Assembly (NCBI GenBank): GCA_034189085.1
Contig: JAXHVH010000006.1
Span: forward strand, 10,626-74,625
Length of the DNA stretch: 64,000 nucleotides
Direction: 5' to 3'
From: M55B129 sp034189085
GTDB lineage: Bacteria > Bacillota > Dethiobacteria > DTU022
Shown here one piece after another: positions 15,808-24,969 of the stretch. The position numbers and the translations under genes are program-made. Position 1 is the first letter of the stretch; each line of letters starts with the position of its first letter. The notes below the pieces were generated by a model. That model was not told the DNA's origin. It worked only from the letters and a program-made list of their open reading frames with translations, and made no database searches.

Positions 15808-16596
15808 ATGAAAACATTTGTTTGTATCAAGTATGTGCCTGATACTTCTGAAGCGGAAGTAAAGGTCAACCCCGACGGTGTAACTGTCGACAGCAGCCGT
15901 TTTTCTTTTGACATTAATGATGCTGATAATTATGCCGTTGAGGAATCAGTTATAATCAAAGAAGCCAGGGGTGGTGACATCACCGTCGTCTCCATCGGTC
16001 CCAAACAATCCGATGTGATGATCAGGATGGCCATGGCCAAAGGTTGTGACCGGGCCATTCGGGTTGAAGACGATAGAATTGCCGGTCATGATCCCTTGAT
16101 GGTGGCCAAAGTTTTGGCCGGAGCGATCAAAGGCCAGGAGTGTGATCTTGTTTTAACCGGGTGCATGGCCGGTGACGACGGGCACATGGCAACCGGTGTG
16201 GCCCTGGCTGAAGAGCTTGGATTCAACCATGCTGCAATGGTAAAAAAAGTTGAAGTTCTTGATGGTAAAGTTAAAGCTTACCGGGAGCTTGAAGGTGGAT
16301 TGATGGAAGTAGTGGAAGTTGCTCTGCCGGCAGTTCTGACCATTCAGACCGGTATCAACGAGCCGCGTTACGCACCAATTCGGGGCATTCGTGAAGCCCA
16401 GAAAAAAGAGCTCAAGGTAGTTAACCTGGAAGATCTGGGCCTCAATCCGGAAGATGTTGGCCCTGAAGCCTCCGGTTTGGTCCTTGAAAACCTCTATGTT
16501 CCTGAAATTGAATCTGCCGCCGAATTTATCGAGGGCGAACCTGACGAAAAAGCTGAAAAACTTGCATCCATCCTGGTTAAAGGAGGTTTGCTGTAA
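15808..16596 (+). CDS. etfB: Electron transfer flavoprotein subunit beta
   Basis: EtfB binds AMP or a second FAD and pairs with EtfA to move electrons to or from acyl-CoA dehydrogenase-type flavoproteins. The 262-residue protein starts KTFVCIKYVPDT and shows the ETF-beta signature region around AMVKKVEVLDGKVKAYRELEGG. The nucleotide-binding loop LVLTGCMAGDDGHMATGVALAEELG is GDDGHM where many ETFs have GDTGQV. ATG 15808 follows AGGAGGTGGA. The stop overlaps the etfA start (TAATG). Whether it is bifurcating cannot be judged from the sequence alone. Confidence 0.9.
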   Translation: MKTFVCIKYVPDTSEAEVKVNPDGVTVDSSRFSFDINDADNYAVEESVIIKEARGGDITVVSIGPKQSDVMIRMAMAKGCDRAIRVEDDRIAGHDPLMVAKVLAGAIKGQECDLVLTGCMAGDDGHMATGVALAEELGFNHAAMVKKVEVLDGKVKAYRELEGGLMEVVEVALPAVLTIQTGINEPRYAPIRGIREAQKKELKVVNLEDLGLNPEDVGPEASGLVLENLYVPEIESAAEFIEGEPDEKAEKLASILVKGGLL

Positions 16597-17570
16597 TGGG
16601 AGATATCCTGGTATTGGCGGAGCACCGCCAGGGAACCTTAAGGGAAATCACCTTTGAAATGCTGGCCGTTGCCTCACAGCTGGCCTCAAATATGGGCGGA
16701 GAAGCCGTAGTCCTTCTTATCGGGAGCGGCATGGATGAAATGGCCGCCAGGATTGCCTCATATGGGGTTAAGGTTCTGGTTGTTGACGATCCGCTTTTTG
16801 AAAACTTTAACGGAGAAAAATATCAGAAAGTAATCTCGGCTGTAATCGATGATCTTAAACCGCTGGTAGTAATGACCGGACATACAGCGCAGGGTGTTGA
16901 CTTTATGCCGGCCCTGGCTGTGGAGAAAAAGCTGCCCCTGGTCATGGAAGCGATCGGCCTGGCATATGCCGACGGGGCTCTCAAAGCGACCCGCCAGCTT
17001 TATTCCGGTAAGGTCAATGCCACTGTTGCTTTTAAACCGGCAGATACATACCTGGTAACCATAAGAGAAGGGGTAGCCGAAGCGCCCGAACCTGCTTCTG
17101 CAGGGCCGGTAGAAAAAATTGAGTCTCCCCTGAAGGAAGATCTCGATTACCGCAAATTTGTCGAATATATTGAAGCAGAGGTAGGAGATGTTGATATAAC
17201 CCAGTCGGATGTCCTGGTTGCCATTGGCAGGGGGCTGAAAGAGGATAAAAATCTCTCCCTCATTGAAGATCTGGCTAAAGCGATAAAAGCAGATGTCGCC
17301 GGTTCGCGTGCGGCCACCGATGCCGGCTGGATTGCACAGGATCGCCAGGTTGGGACCTCCGGAAAGACGGTTAAACCGAAGCTCTATATTGCTCTGGGTA
17401 TCTCCGGCGCCTTCCAGCATGTAGCCGGTATGAAAGGAGCAAAAACGGTGGTAGCTATCAATAAGGACCCTGAGGCTCCCATCTTCAATGTAGCCGACTA
17501 TGCAATCGTTGAGGATATGTTCAAGGTTGTCCCTAAGCTGACCGAAAAGCTAAAAGAGCTAAAAGGTTGA
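16596..17570 (+). CDS. etfA: Electron transfer flavoprotein subunit alpha
   Basis: EtfA carries the electron-shuttling FAD. The 324-residue protein has the N-terminal ETF domain (GDILVLAEHRQGTLREITFEML) and the C-terminal FAD domain with VAGSRAATDAGW, ISGAFQHVAGMKGAKTVVAINKDPEAPIF and ADYAIVEDMF, all diagnostic. There is no N-terminal ferredoxin extension. AAAGGAGG lies 9 bases before the ATG. Placement between an HdrCB-like protein and HdrA suggests this ETF exchanges electrons with the Hdr module rather than only with a membrane dehydrogenase; that is inference from context. Confidence 0.92.
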   Translation: MGDILVLAEHRQGTLREITFEMLAVASQLASNMGGEAVVLLIGSGMDEMAARIASYGVKVLVVDDPLFENFNGEKYQKVISAVIDDLKPLVVMTGHTAQGVDFMPALAVEKKLPLVMEAIGLAYADGALKATRQLYSGKVNATVAFKPADTYLVTIREGVAEAPEPASAGPVEKIESPLKEDLDYRKFVEYIEAEVGDVDITQSDVLVAIGRGLKEDKNLSLIEDLAKAIKADVAGSRAATDAGWIAQDRQVGTSGKTVKPKLYIALGISGAFQHVAGMKGAKTVVAINKDPEAPIFNVADYAIVEDMFKVVPKLTEKLKELKG

Positions 17571-17613
17571 TAAGCTTATAAGGGCCAATCTCTGCGAGAG
17601 GATGAAAAACCAG

Positions 17614-19614
17614 ATGACGGATAAACCAAAAATTGGCGTTTACGTCTGCCACTGCGGGATAAATATATCTGCAACAGTCGATGTGGAAGCAGTCGCGGAG
17701 TATGCGCAAAACTTGCCCAATGTTCATTTAGCGCGTACTTACTCATATATGTGTTCTGATCCCGGACAGGCCCTGATCAAAAAGGATATCAGGGAACAGG
17801 GACTGAACAGGGTTATAGTTGCTTCCTGTTCGCCCAGGATGCACGAAAACACCTTCAGGAAAGCAGTGCAGGAAGAAGGCCTCAATCCTTATTTCCTGGA
17901 AATAGCCAATATTCGAGAACAGTGCTCCTGGGTCCACGACAACAAAGAGGAAGCTACTGCCAAGGCTAAAAAAATTGTCGCCTCCGCAGTGGCCAAGTCC
18001 AGGCTGCTGGAACCGCTTGAAAGTAAGGAAGTTGATGCCGAGCCGGCCGCCCTGATCATTGGCGCCGGTATAGCGGGTATTCAGGCATCCCTTGATATAG
18101 CAGATGCCGGGTTTAAGGTATACCTGGTTGAAAAAAGCCCTTCGGTAGGAGGACGGATGGCCCAGCTGGACAAAACTTTCCCGACCCTGGATTGTTCGGC
18201 ATGTATTTTGACCCCGAAAATGGTTGATTGTGCCAGCCATCCCAATATTGAGCTGATGACCTATTCGGAAGTGGAAGAGGTTGACGGGTTCGTAGGCAAC
18301 TTTACAGTCCGGGTGCGTAAAAAGGCCCGTTATGTTGATGTTAACATATGTACAGGATGTGGCGAGTGTGCCAAGGCCTGCCGGCTTGCCAACCGTATTT
18401 CCAGTGAGTTTGATGAGGGAATGGGTCAACGTTCGGCTATCTATTTACCTTTCCCCCAGGCGGTGCCGGCAAAGTATACCATCGATCCCGAGAACTGCCT
18501 CATGCTGACCCGTGGCAAATGCGGCAAGGGCCCCAGGTGTGAAGAGGCCTGCCAGGCTGGAGCGATAAACTTTGAACAGCAAGATGAAATAGTTGAGTTC
18601 AAGGTTGGGGCTATTATTGTAGCAACAGGTTTCGATACCTTTGATGCTTCAAGAAAACCTGAATATGGCTACAGCGATTATCCAAATGTGATTACCGGCC
18701 TGGAGATGGAAAGGCTTGTTTCTTCTTCCGGTCCAACCGGCGGGGAAATTAAGGTTTTCAACGGCGAAGAGGAAATCGTGCCTAAAGAAATTGCCTTTAT
18801 AAAATGTGTCGGTTCGCGTGATGCCAGTGTGGGCAACGAATACTGCTCGCGGGTATGCTGCATGTATACTGCCAAGCAGGCTCACCTGCTCAGGGAGAAG
18901 ATTCCCGATGCCAGGATCAGGGTCTATTATATGGATGTTCGGGCTTTCGGCAAGGGATATGAAGAATTCTATGATCGTGTGCGCCGGGAAAATGTCCGCT
19001 ATATCAGGGGCAACCCTTCCGAAATCTTTAAACGGGGAAATAAACTGGTGGTTAAAGTTGAGGATACCCTTACTTCGACTCCCCTGGAGGATGAAGTAGA
19101 TATGGTGGTTCTGGCTGTCGGTTTGGAACCGCGCGCCGATATGCGCCAGGTTATGGATCTGCTCCGGCTATCCCAGTCGGGCGACAGGTTTTTCCTGGAA
19201 GCTCATCCTAAACTAAGGCCTGTTGATACTGCGACTGATGGTGTTTTCCTGGCTGGTTGCTGCCAGGGGCCAAAAGATATTCCTGATACTGTAGCCCAGG
19301 CCAAGGGAGCGGCTTCGTCCGCCATGGTGCCCCTGGCCCGGGGTAAAGTGACAATTAATGCCCAGGTGGCAACTGTTGATGAATCAACCTGCCGCGGCTG
19401 TGGTTACTGCGTTAATGTCTGCCCCTATTCGGCCATTGAGATGGTAACGATTAACCGCTTTGGCCACGAGGTGGAAGTAGCCCGGGTTAATGAAGCGCTG
19501 TGCAAAGGTTGCGGATCATGCTCTTCTGTTTGCCTGTCAGACTCCATACAGCCAAAATCATTCCGCGACCGCCAGATATTACCACAAATTGCGGCACTGG
19601 GGGGCATGTCATGA
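17614..19614 (+). CDS. hdrA: HdrA-type FAD/iron-sulfur electron-bifurcating subunit
   Basis: HdrA is the flavin core of heterodisulfide-reductase-type complexes, where FAD can split or merge electron pairs. The roughly 666-residue protein shows the N-terminal IGVYVCHCGINIS, the FAD-binding ALIIGAGIAGIQASLDIA (about residues 146-163), GGRMAQLDKTFPTLDCSACILTPKM, an inserted cluster motif CTGCGECAKACR, a second FAD-associated GAIIVATGFD, and two C-terminal ferredoxin motifs (CRGCGYCVNVCP and CKGCGSCSSVC). ATG 17614 has AGAGGA 10 bases upstream; ATG 17602 is the alternative. It overlaps flxD by 4 bases. All expected cysteines are Cys; no selenocysteine codon was seen. Confidence 0.93.
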   Translation: MTDKPKIGVYVCHCGINISATVDVEAVAEYAQNLPNVHLARTYSYMCSDPGQALIKKDIREQGLNRVIVASCSPRMHENTFRKAVQEEGLNPYFLEIANIREQCSWVHDNKEEATAKAKKIVASAVAKSRLLEPLESKEVDAEPAALIIGAGIAGIQASLDIADAGFKVYLVEKSPSVGGRMAQLDKTFPTLDCSACILTPKMVDCASHPNIELMTYSEVEEVDGFVGNFTVRVRKKARYVDVNICTGCGECAKACRLANRISSEFDEGMGQRSAIYLPFPQAVPAKYTIDPENCLMLTRGKCGKGPRCEEACQAGAINFEQQDEIVEFKVGAIIVATGFDTFDASRKPEYGYSDYPNVITGLEMERLVSSSGPTGGEIKVFNGEEEIVPKEIAFIKCVGSRDASVGNEYCSRVCCMYTAKQAHLLREKIPDARIRVYYMDVRAFGKGYEEFYDRVRRENVRYIRGNPSEIFKRGNKLVVKVEDTLTSTPLEDEVDMVVLAVGLEPRADMRQVMDLLRLSQSGDRFFLEAHPKLRPVDTATDGVFLAGCCQGPKDIPDTVAQAKGAASSAMVPLARGKVTINAQVATVDESTCRGCGYCVNVCPYSAIEMVTINRFGHEVEVARVNEALCKGCGSCSSVCLSDSIQPKSFRDRQILPQIAALGGMS

Positions 19615-20042
19615 GCGAAGATTTTGAACCAAACATTGTAGCATTCCTTTGTAACTGGTGTTCTTATGCTGGAGCCGATCTGGCGGGTACCAGCCGTGTG
19701 CATTACCCTGCTAATATCAAGGTAATCAGGGTAATGTGCTCCGGACGGGTTAACCCGCTCTATGTAATGAATGCACTGCAGCAGGGAGCCGACGGTGTCC
19801 TTGTCTCGGGTTGTCACCCGGGGGACTGCCATTATATGGAAGGTAATTATTATGCCAGGCGCCGGCTCGGTATTTTTAAAGAACTGCTTGAGTTTGTCGG
19901 TGTAGACTCGCGCCGTTTCCATATGAGCTGGGTTTCGGCTTCTGAAGGTCATAAGTGGAAAGAAGTTGTGGAAAAAACAGTTGAAGATGTTCGCGCTGCC
20001 GGGCCTTTTAAAGGTTTCAGGCGTTGGCAGATCGACTGGTAG
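19611..20042 (+). CDS. flxD: MvhD/FlxD-type [2Fe-2S] electron transfer subunit
   Basis: This 143-residue protein matches the MvhD family (methyl-viologen-reducing hydrogenase delta subunit domain). It bears FLCNWCSYAGADLAG near the N-terminus, VMCSGRVNP, and SGCHPGDCHY, whose cysteines bind a [2Fe-2S] cluster linking HdrA to its electron donor. ATG 19611 overlaps the HdrA stop. In known Flx-Hdr complexes FlxD joins the NADH-oxidising FlxABC module to HdrA; the same gene order here supports that role. Confidence 0.88.
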   Translation: MSEDFEPNIVAFLCNWCSYAGADLAGTSRVHYPANIKVIRVMCSGRVNPLYVMNALQQGADGVLVSGCHPGDCHYMEGNYYARRRLGIFKELLEFVGVDSRRFHMSWVSASEGHKWKEVVEKTVEDVRAAGPFKGFRRWQIDW

Positions 20043-20059
20043 GAGGAGCCCTGGAAAAG

Positions 20060-21040
20060 ATGGATCTTGAACAATTACGGAAAACTACTGCTGAAGTTGC
20101 AGCCCGGGATGATGTTAAGTATCTGATTGGTTGGGAAAAAGGGACATATGGTTACCGGGTTTCACCGGTTTTTATTGAAAACGAGGCTGATGCTGAAGAT
20201 TTGATATTTTCCCCCCTCTGTACCTCCAACCTGGCCACCTACCTGACCCTGGTTGAAAAACCACCACTACCACGCGGTCAGAAGGCGGACATCCGTAAAG
20301 TGGCTCTGATGGTTAAAGGATGCGACAGCCGGGCAGTAGCCCAGATTCTCGTTGAAAAGGGGATTGAACGTGAGCAAATCATTGTAATCGGCTGCCCCTG
20401 CCCGGGGGTTGTAGACGTGGATCTCCTGGCTGCTAAATACCCGGAAATTGCAGAGAACACAGAACTAAAATGGAGTGGGGAAGATTTTACCCTTATCCGG
20501 GGTGGAGAAGAGATCCCTGTCAAAAGAGAAGAAGTTTTGGCCGAAAAATGCCGCCTTTGCCGTTACCCTAACCCGGTGATCAGTGATATTACAATCGGGG
20601 AACCGGTAAAACCGTGGCAAACGGAAGAAGATCCAGGGGTGTCAGAAATCGAGGAAAAAAGCGTTGAGGAACGGTGGGAATACTGGGAAGAGCAGTTTGC
20701 CAGGTGTATCCGCTGTTACAGCTGCCGCAATGTTTGCCCTCTCTGTTATTGTGAAGACTGTATCCTTGATCGACTTAATCCGACCTGGGTTAATCGGGCG
20801 GTAAATTTTTCCGAAAATACTGCTTTTCATATTGCCCGGGCTTTTCATCTGGCTGGACGCTGTGTTGAATGTGGCGAATGCGAAAGAGTTTGCCCGGTAA
20901 ATATTCCCCTGGGCCGTTTAAATCGCAAACTGGCCCGCGAGGTGCGGGGTAAGTACGGTTTTGAACCCGGTCTTGATCCCGACGGTAAACCGTTCCAGGC
21001 CAGCTATAAGCCTGATGATCCCGAGGATTTCATACTGTAG
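20060..21040 (+). CDS. flxC: FlxC-like iron-sulfur subunit with FrhB-like region
   Basis: About 326 residues. The N-terminal half resembles the F420-hydrogenase beta-subunit-like/4Fe-4S dicluster family (KVALMVKGCDSRAV, IVIGCPCPGVVD, KCRLCRYPNP). The C-terminal half carries ferredoxin motifs CIRCYSCRNVCPLCYC and CVECGECERVCP. This mix matches FlxC of the NADH-dependent Flx-Hdr complexes. ATG 20060 is preferred, with AGGAGGAG at 20041-20048; a TTG at 20024 would overlap flxD by 19 bases. Soluble, no membrane segments. Confidence 0.8.
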   Translation: MDLEQLRKTTAEVAARDDVKYLIGWEKGTYGYRVSPVFIENEADAEDLIFSPLCTSNLATYLTLVEKPPLPRGQKADIRKVALMVKGCDSRAVAQILVEKGIEREQIIVIGCPCPGVVDVDLLAAKYPEIAENTELKWSGEDFTLIRGGEEIPVKREEVLAEKCRLCRYPNPVISDITIGEPVKPWQTEEDPGVSEIEEKSVEERWEYWEEQFARCIRCYSCRNVCPLCYCEDCILDRLNPTWVNRAVNFSENTAFHIARAFHLAGRCVECGECERVCPVNIPLGRLNRKLAREVRGKYGFEPGLDPDGKPFQASYKPDDPEDFIL

Positions 21041-21042
21041 AG

Positions 21043-22065
21043 GTGAATGATGTGTCAGCGGTGCTGTTGAATAAAGATAAATGGCCTGTATTTGTTGGGA
21101 AGCTGTCCGGAAAAGTCTGGGTCCCAAAAGTAGAAGACGGTGATGCCATCTGCTTTGCTCCCCTATCAGGAGGAGAGGCAGAACTCCCCCGGTTTTGCAA
21201 CACCAGGATCCCACCAAAGGAAATTGTTTTTCCGGAAACCGAGACCCTGTATCGCTTTAAAGCAGGTGGTTATGAAATAAAAGCTCCTCAGCCGGATGAG
21301 AAGACCGTCATAGTCGGCATCCGTCCATGTGATGCCCGGGCAATGAAAATTGTAGACAGTCTCTTCCACTGGGGCGTGGATGATCCTTATTACCTCAAGC
21401 GTCGAGAAATGACCACCCTGGTTGGTCTTGCCTGCAGCTCACCGGGGCCTAACTGCTTTTGCACATCCGTAGGAGGCGGTCCGGCTTCTACGGAAGGCCT
21501 TGACGTAATCATGTTTGATTTAAATGATTACTATCTGCTGGAGGATATAACTGAAAAGGGGAAAGCTCTGCTTGAGGAAGCTGAAGGCCTTTTTGAAAAA
21601 GCTGGCGATGATGCGCTGAAACAGAAAGATGAATCAATTTCAGATGCAGAGAGTAAGATAAACCGTTCTGTAAACGTTGAAGGCATACTGGAAGGTCTGC
21701 CGGGGCTGTGGGAGGATCCTCTCTGGAAGAGAGTCTCTGCTTCCTGTCTTGGCTGCGGAACATGTACTTACCTCTGCCCTACCTGCCACTGTTTTGACAT
21801 CCAGGATGAAACAGAGGGATTTGAAGCACGGCGCTACCGTACCTGGGATTCCTGCATGTTTGAAGAATACACTCGCCATGCTTCAGGACACAATCCCCGG
21901 CCCACCAGGAAGGAAAGAACCAGAAACCGGATCAACCATAAATACAGCTATTATGTCGATAAATTTGATCTCATAGCCTGCGTTGGTTGCGGACGATGTA
22001 TCAATTATTGTCCTGTCAATATCGATATAGTGGATATACTGAGGCAGGTGAAGGAGGCACTATGA
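21043..22065 (+). CDS. flxB: FlxB-like iron-sulfur subunit (AsrA-related)
   Basis: The 340-residue protein resembles anaerobic sulfite reductase subunit A and FlxB. It has VGIRPCDARAMKIVD and ACSSPGPNCFC near the middle, and C-terminal ferredoxin motifs CLGCGTCTYLCPTCHC (about 230-245) and CVGCGRCINYCPVNIDI (about 307-323). In this family it relays electrons between the flavin NADH subunit and the other iron-sulfur proteins. GTG 21043 is given; GTG 21052 is at least as likely because AGGTGA lies 5 bases before it. The stop overlaps the flxA start by 4 bases (ATGA). Confidence 0.82.
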   Translation: MNDVSAVLLNKDKWPVFVGKLSGKVWVPKVEDGDAICFAPLSGGEAELPRFCNTRIPPKEIVFPETETLYRFKAGGYEIKAPQPDEKTVIVGIRPCDARAMKIVDSLFHWGVDDPYYLKRREMTTLVGLACSSPGPNCFCTSVGGGPASTEGLDVIMFDLNDYYLLEDITEKGKALLEEAEGLFEKAGDDALKQKDESISDAESKINRSVNVEGILEGLPGLWEDPLWKRVSASCLGCGTCTYLCPTCHCFDIQDETEGFEARRYRTWDSCMFEEYTRHASGHNPRPTRKERTRNRINHKYSYYVDKFDLIACVGCGRCINYCPVNIDIVDILRQVKEAL

Positions 22066-22910
22066 AAACCAGCGATAACCCTTACATCCCCTATCTGGCA
22101 ACCATAGAAGATGCCTGGTATGAAACCGGTGGAGAGCGCTGCATTAAAACTTTCAAAGTTGTCATTGATAATGAAGAGGTTCGCGAAAACTGGAATCATC
22201 ATCCAGGGCAATGTGCCATGATCGGTGTCCTCGGGGTGGGAGAAAGTATGATTTCCATATCTGCATCGCCGACTGAAGGTCAATTTTTGCGGTTCTCGGT
22301 GATGCGTATGGGAAAAGTAACTCAGGCCCTTCACCAGCTTGACCCGGGTGATAAAATGACTATTCGGGGTCCATATGGCAACGGTTTTCCACTGGAAGAG
22401 TGGGAAGGCAAACATATCTTGACCATTGGCGGAGGGATCGGTCAGGCCCCTCTTCGCCCGATTATCGAATATGTAAAAACCAAAGGGGATAAATATGCAG
22501 GTTTAACAGTGATCTACGGAGCACGTACTTCAGGAGATCTGTGTTATAAAGATGAATTTGCCGAATTGAGCAAATGTGATGATTTATCATGCCACCTGAC
22601 CATCGATATTGAAGAAGAAGGTTGGGAGCATAATGTGGGCTTCGTGCCACAGATGCTGCTGGACCTTAATCCTTCACCGGAAAATAAAATTGCTATCACC
22701 TGCGGTCCGCCGATTATGATCCGTTTTGTCCTGGAAAACCTGAAGAAACTTGGTTTTGCCGATGAACAGATCTACACTACACTTGAAAACAGAATGAAAT
22801 GTGGTATTGGCAAATGCGGCCGCTGCAACGTGGGTAATCTCTATGTTTGTAAGGATGGGCCTGTGTTCTGCTATTCGGTGCTGAAAAATGTTCCCGAAGC
22901 GTTTGCTTGA
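22062..22910 (+). CDS. flxA: FlxA-like FAD/NAD(P)-binding oxidoreductase subunit
   Basis: The 282-residue protein is of the ferredoxin-NADP reductase superfamily, like AsrB/PyrK/FlxA. It has an FAD domain (MISISASPTEGQFLRFSV), the pyridine-nucleotide loop ILTIGGGIGQAPLRPIIEY with VIYGARTSGDLCY, the motif TCGPPIMIRFVLENLK, and a C-terminal [2Fe-2S] cysteine cluster CGIGKCGRCN...C. It would be the NAD(H) entry point of the complex. ATG 22062 has AAGGAGG 4 bases upstream and overlaps flxB. Last gene of the operon; a strong terminator follows about 100 bases later. Confidence 0.87.
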   Translation: MKTSDNPYIPYLATIEDAWYETGGERCIKTFKVVIDNEEVRENWNHHPGQCAMIGVLGVGESMISISASPTEGQFLRFSVMRMGKVTQALHQLDPGDKMTIRGPYGNGFPLEEWEGKHILTIGGGIGQAPLRPIIEYVKTKGDKYAGLTVIYGARTSGDLCYKDEFAELSKCDDLSCHLTIDIEEEGWEHNVGFVPQMLLDLNPSPENKIAITCGPPIMIRFVLENLKKLGFADEQIYTTLENRMKCGIGKCGRCNVGNLYVCKDGPVFCYSVLKNVPEAFA

Positions 22911-23014
22911 TCTGTACAAGGTATATTATCAAAGGGAAAGCTATGGATTCCTGAAAAGCTATTTTTGGGGTTGATTTTAACCCTGTGACGAAAGAAGATC
23001 AATTCTCCCGCCTG

Positions 23015-23050
23015 GAGCTTCCCCCGAAAAGGGGGAAGCTCTCGTTTTTC
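23015..23050 (+). terminator. Rho-independent terminator of the Hdr-Etf-Flx operon
   Basis: GAGCTTCCCCC (23015-23025) and GGGGGAAGCTC (23031-23041) form a perfect 11-base-pair stem with a GAAAA loop, followed by TCGTTTTT. It lies 104 bases after flxA and before the next promoter, so it closes the operon. Confidence 0.9.
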
Positions 23051-23073
23051 ATCGAAGAGTGACAGGTGTTTAC

Positions 23074-23102
23074 TTGTTCCATTCATTTACTTGTGCTAAT
23101 AT
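23074..23102 (+). promoter_or_regulatory. Promoter upstream of rseC-like gene
   Basis: TTGTTC (23074-23079) and TAATAT (23097-23102) have a 17-base spacer. The site lies between the upstream terminator and the gene at 23190, giving a leader of about 80 bases. Fits the consensus moderately. Confidence 0.5.
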
Positions 23103-23189
23103 TTACTTAAATATTAATTTCCCGGTTCGGGAAAAACAGTCAGAAATATGACACTCCCGAAAGGCCTATTTTTCAGGAGGCGCTGCTAA

Positions 23190-23642
23190 ATGGAACAGTA
23201 TGGAGTGGTAACTCAAACGAACGATGAAAGGGCAAAGGTAAGCCTGCAGAGGCACCTGGCCTGCAAAAACTGTGGCCGTTGCGGTATGTTAAGCGGTTCG
23301 GGGGGGAAGGATGTAGTTATCGAAGCCCTCAATCCTATCAAAGCCCAACCCGGCCAGCGGGTGATGCTGGAATCTGATGACCGGCAGGTTCTTTTCGTTG
23401 CTTTTATGCTTTATGTAGTACCCCTTGTAGGATTGGTGGCCGGCATATTCGCGTGGCTGAAAGCAGCAGCTTCTCTGGGATTTACTGAAAATCAGGAACT
23501 GATTTCCGTAGCCATCGGTTTTGGTGTTATGATAATTGCTTTCATACTGATCAGAATCTGGGACAACCGGGTCAAAGATGACCCTAAATACAAGCCGGTA
23601 ATCACAACTCTCATTGCTGAGGAGCCTGAATGCAGGGATTAA
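23190..23642 (+). CDS. RseC/MucC-family membrane protein
   Basis: A 150-residue protein with a soluble N-terminus containing the family cysteine motif HLACKNCGRCGM (C-x2-C-x2-C), then two transmembrane helices (about residues 69-87, FVAFMLYVVPLVGLVAGIF, and 105-125, LISVAIGFGVMIIAFILIR) and a cytoplasmic tail. RseC-like proteins occur with the SoxR-reducing (Rnf-type) system and sigma-E regulation in proteobacteria, and as orphans in clostridia. Here there is no rnf or sigma gene next to it. AGGAGG precedes ATG 23190. The role is unknown; a redox-linked membrane function is the family-based guess. Confidence 0.75.
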   Translation: MEQYGVVTQTNDERAKVSLQRHLACKNCGRCGMLSGSGGKDVVIEALNPIKAQPGQRVMLESDDRQVLFVAFMLYVVPLVGLVAGIFAWLKAAASLGFTENQELISVAIGFGVMIIAFILIRIWDNRVKDDPKYKPVITTLIAEEPECRD

Positions 23643-23675
23643 AAGAGCTCATTAATGCTATCAGGAGGCGACAAA

Positions 23676-24704
23676 ATGGTTAAAAAGTACAATGTAGCAG
23701 TGGTTGGAGCAACCGGGATGGTTGGACAAAAAATGATCGACGTCCTTCTGGAAAAAGAGTTCCCTTTTGCCGATCTCAGGCTGCTGGCATCCGCTCGTTC
23801 GGCGGATCGCCAAGTAAAAATTAAAGATCATTTTTACACGGTGGAGGAGCTAACTGCTGATTCTTTTACCGGAATCGACTATGCTTTCTTCAGCGCCGGT
23901 GAATTGATTAGCCATCAATTCGCTCCGGAAGCTGTGAAAAGAGGAGCAGTTGTAATTGACAACAGTAATGCTTTTCGAATGGAAACCGATATTCCCCTGG
24001 TGGTCCCGGAAGTAAACCCCTCTACGGTGTTTGAACACAGGGGCATTATCGCCAATCCTAATTGTTCAACTATTCAAATGGTAGTAGCTTTGCAACCTCT
24101 CCAGAAAGCTTCGCCAATTAAGCGAGTGGTAGCTGCTACCTATCAGGCTGTTTCCGGTGCCGGGAGAGAAGCGGTGGATGAACTACATGCCCAGTGCCGG
24201 GCTGTCCTGGACAATCAGCCGGTAAAAGCAGAGCGCATCCCCCACAAGGGCGCTTCTCGCCCTCATCAGATTGCTTATAATGTTGTTCCCCAGATCGATG
24301 TTTTTGTCGAAGACGGATACTGCAAGGAAGAATTAAAAATGGTTCGGGAAGCGAGAAAAATAATGGGTCTTCCCAATCTTCGCCTGACGGCGACTACGGT
24401 TCGCGTGCCTGTTGTTACCGGACATGCCATTGCCCTGAACGTTGAATTTGCTGATCCCATGAGCCCCGATAAAGCCCGCGATCTACTTGCTGTTGCTCCC
24501 GGGGTGAAAGTGATTGATAATCCTGAGGATCTTGCTTATCCTACTCCCCTGCAGGCTGAAGAGAATGATACTGTTTTTGTCGGGCGTATAAGGAAAGATC
24601 ACTCCATTGAAAATGGCCTGCATTTGTGGGTTGTATCTGATAATATTCGAAAAGGAGCCGCCACCAATTCAGTTCAGATTGCCGAGCTCTTATTGAAAAA
24701 TTAA
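23676..24704 (+). CDS. asd: Aspartate-semialdehyde dehydrogenase
   Basis: Asd reduces aspartyl-4-phosphate to aspartate semialdehyde, the branch point to lysine/diaminopimelate, threonine and methionine. The 342-residue protein has the NADP loop VAVVGATGMVGQKMIDVL, the catalytic cysteine in IANPNCSTIQM near residue 128, and the catalytic His region KGASRPHQIAYNVVPQID. AGGAGG (23663-23668) selects ATG 23676 over an ATG at 23655. No dap or thr genes adjoin; the neighbours are an rseC-like gene and an amidohydrolase. Confidence 0.93.
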   Translation: MVKKYNVAVVGATGMVGQKMIDVLLEKEFPFADLRLLASARSADRQVKIKDHFYTVEELTADSFTGIDYAFFSAGELISHQFAPEAVKRGAVVIDNSNAFRMETDIPLVVPEVNPSTVFEHRGIIANPNCSTIQMVVALQPLQKASPIKRVVAATYQAVSGAGREAVDELHAQCRAVLDNQPVKAERIPHKGASRPHQIAYNVVPQIDVFVEDGYCKEELKMVREARKIMGLPNLRLTATTVRVPVVTGHAIALNVEFADPMSPDKARDLLAVAPGVKVIDNPEDLAYPTPLQAEENDTVFVGRIRKDHSIENGLHLWVVSDNIRKGAATNSVQIAELLLKN

Positions 24705-24969
24705 TCGCCGCATCCCGGTGGAAATTTCTAACCGGGGATCGCCCTGCATCCACTGACATGCTCACATTTTATAATATTTTCCGCCCGCGAAACAGCTCTG
24801 CTTTAATGGGCCAGATCTTTATGGCTGGCGAATGGATCCTCTTGTAATCAGATACAGCTGCCTGACAGCTGAGAGAAGGATAAGGAAACCGGCAGATAGG
24901 TCCGCTCTTTAAGGAAGGGATTTTTTGCCTGCCGAAAAGGTTAATCAAATTAAAGCGGGAGGTTTTGTT

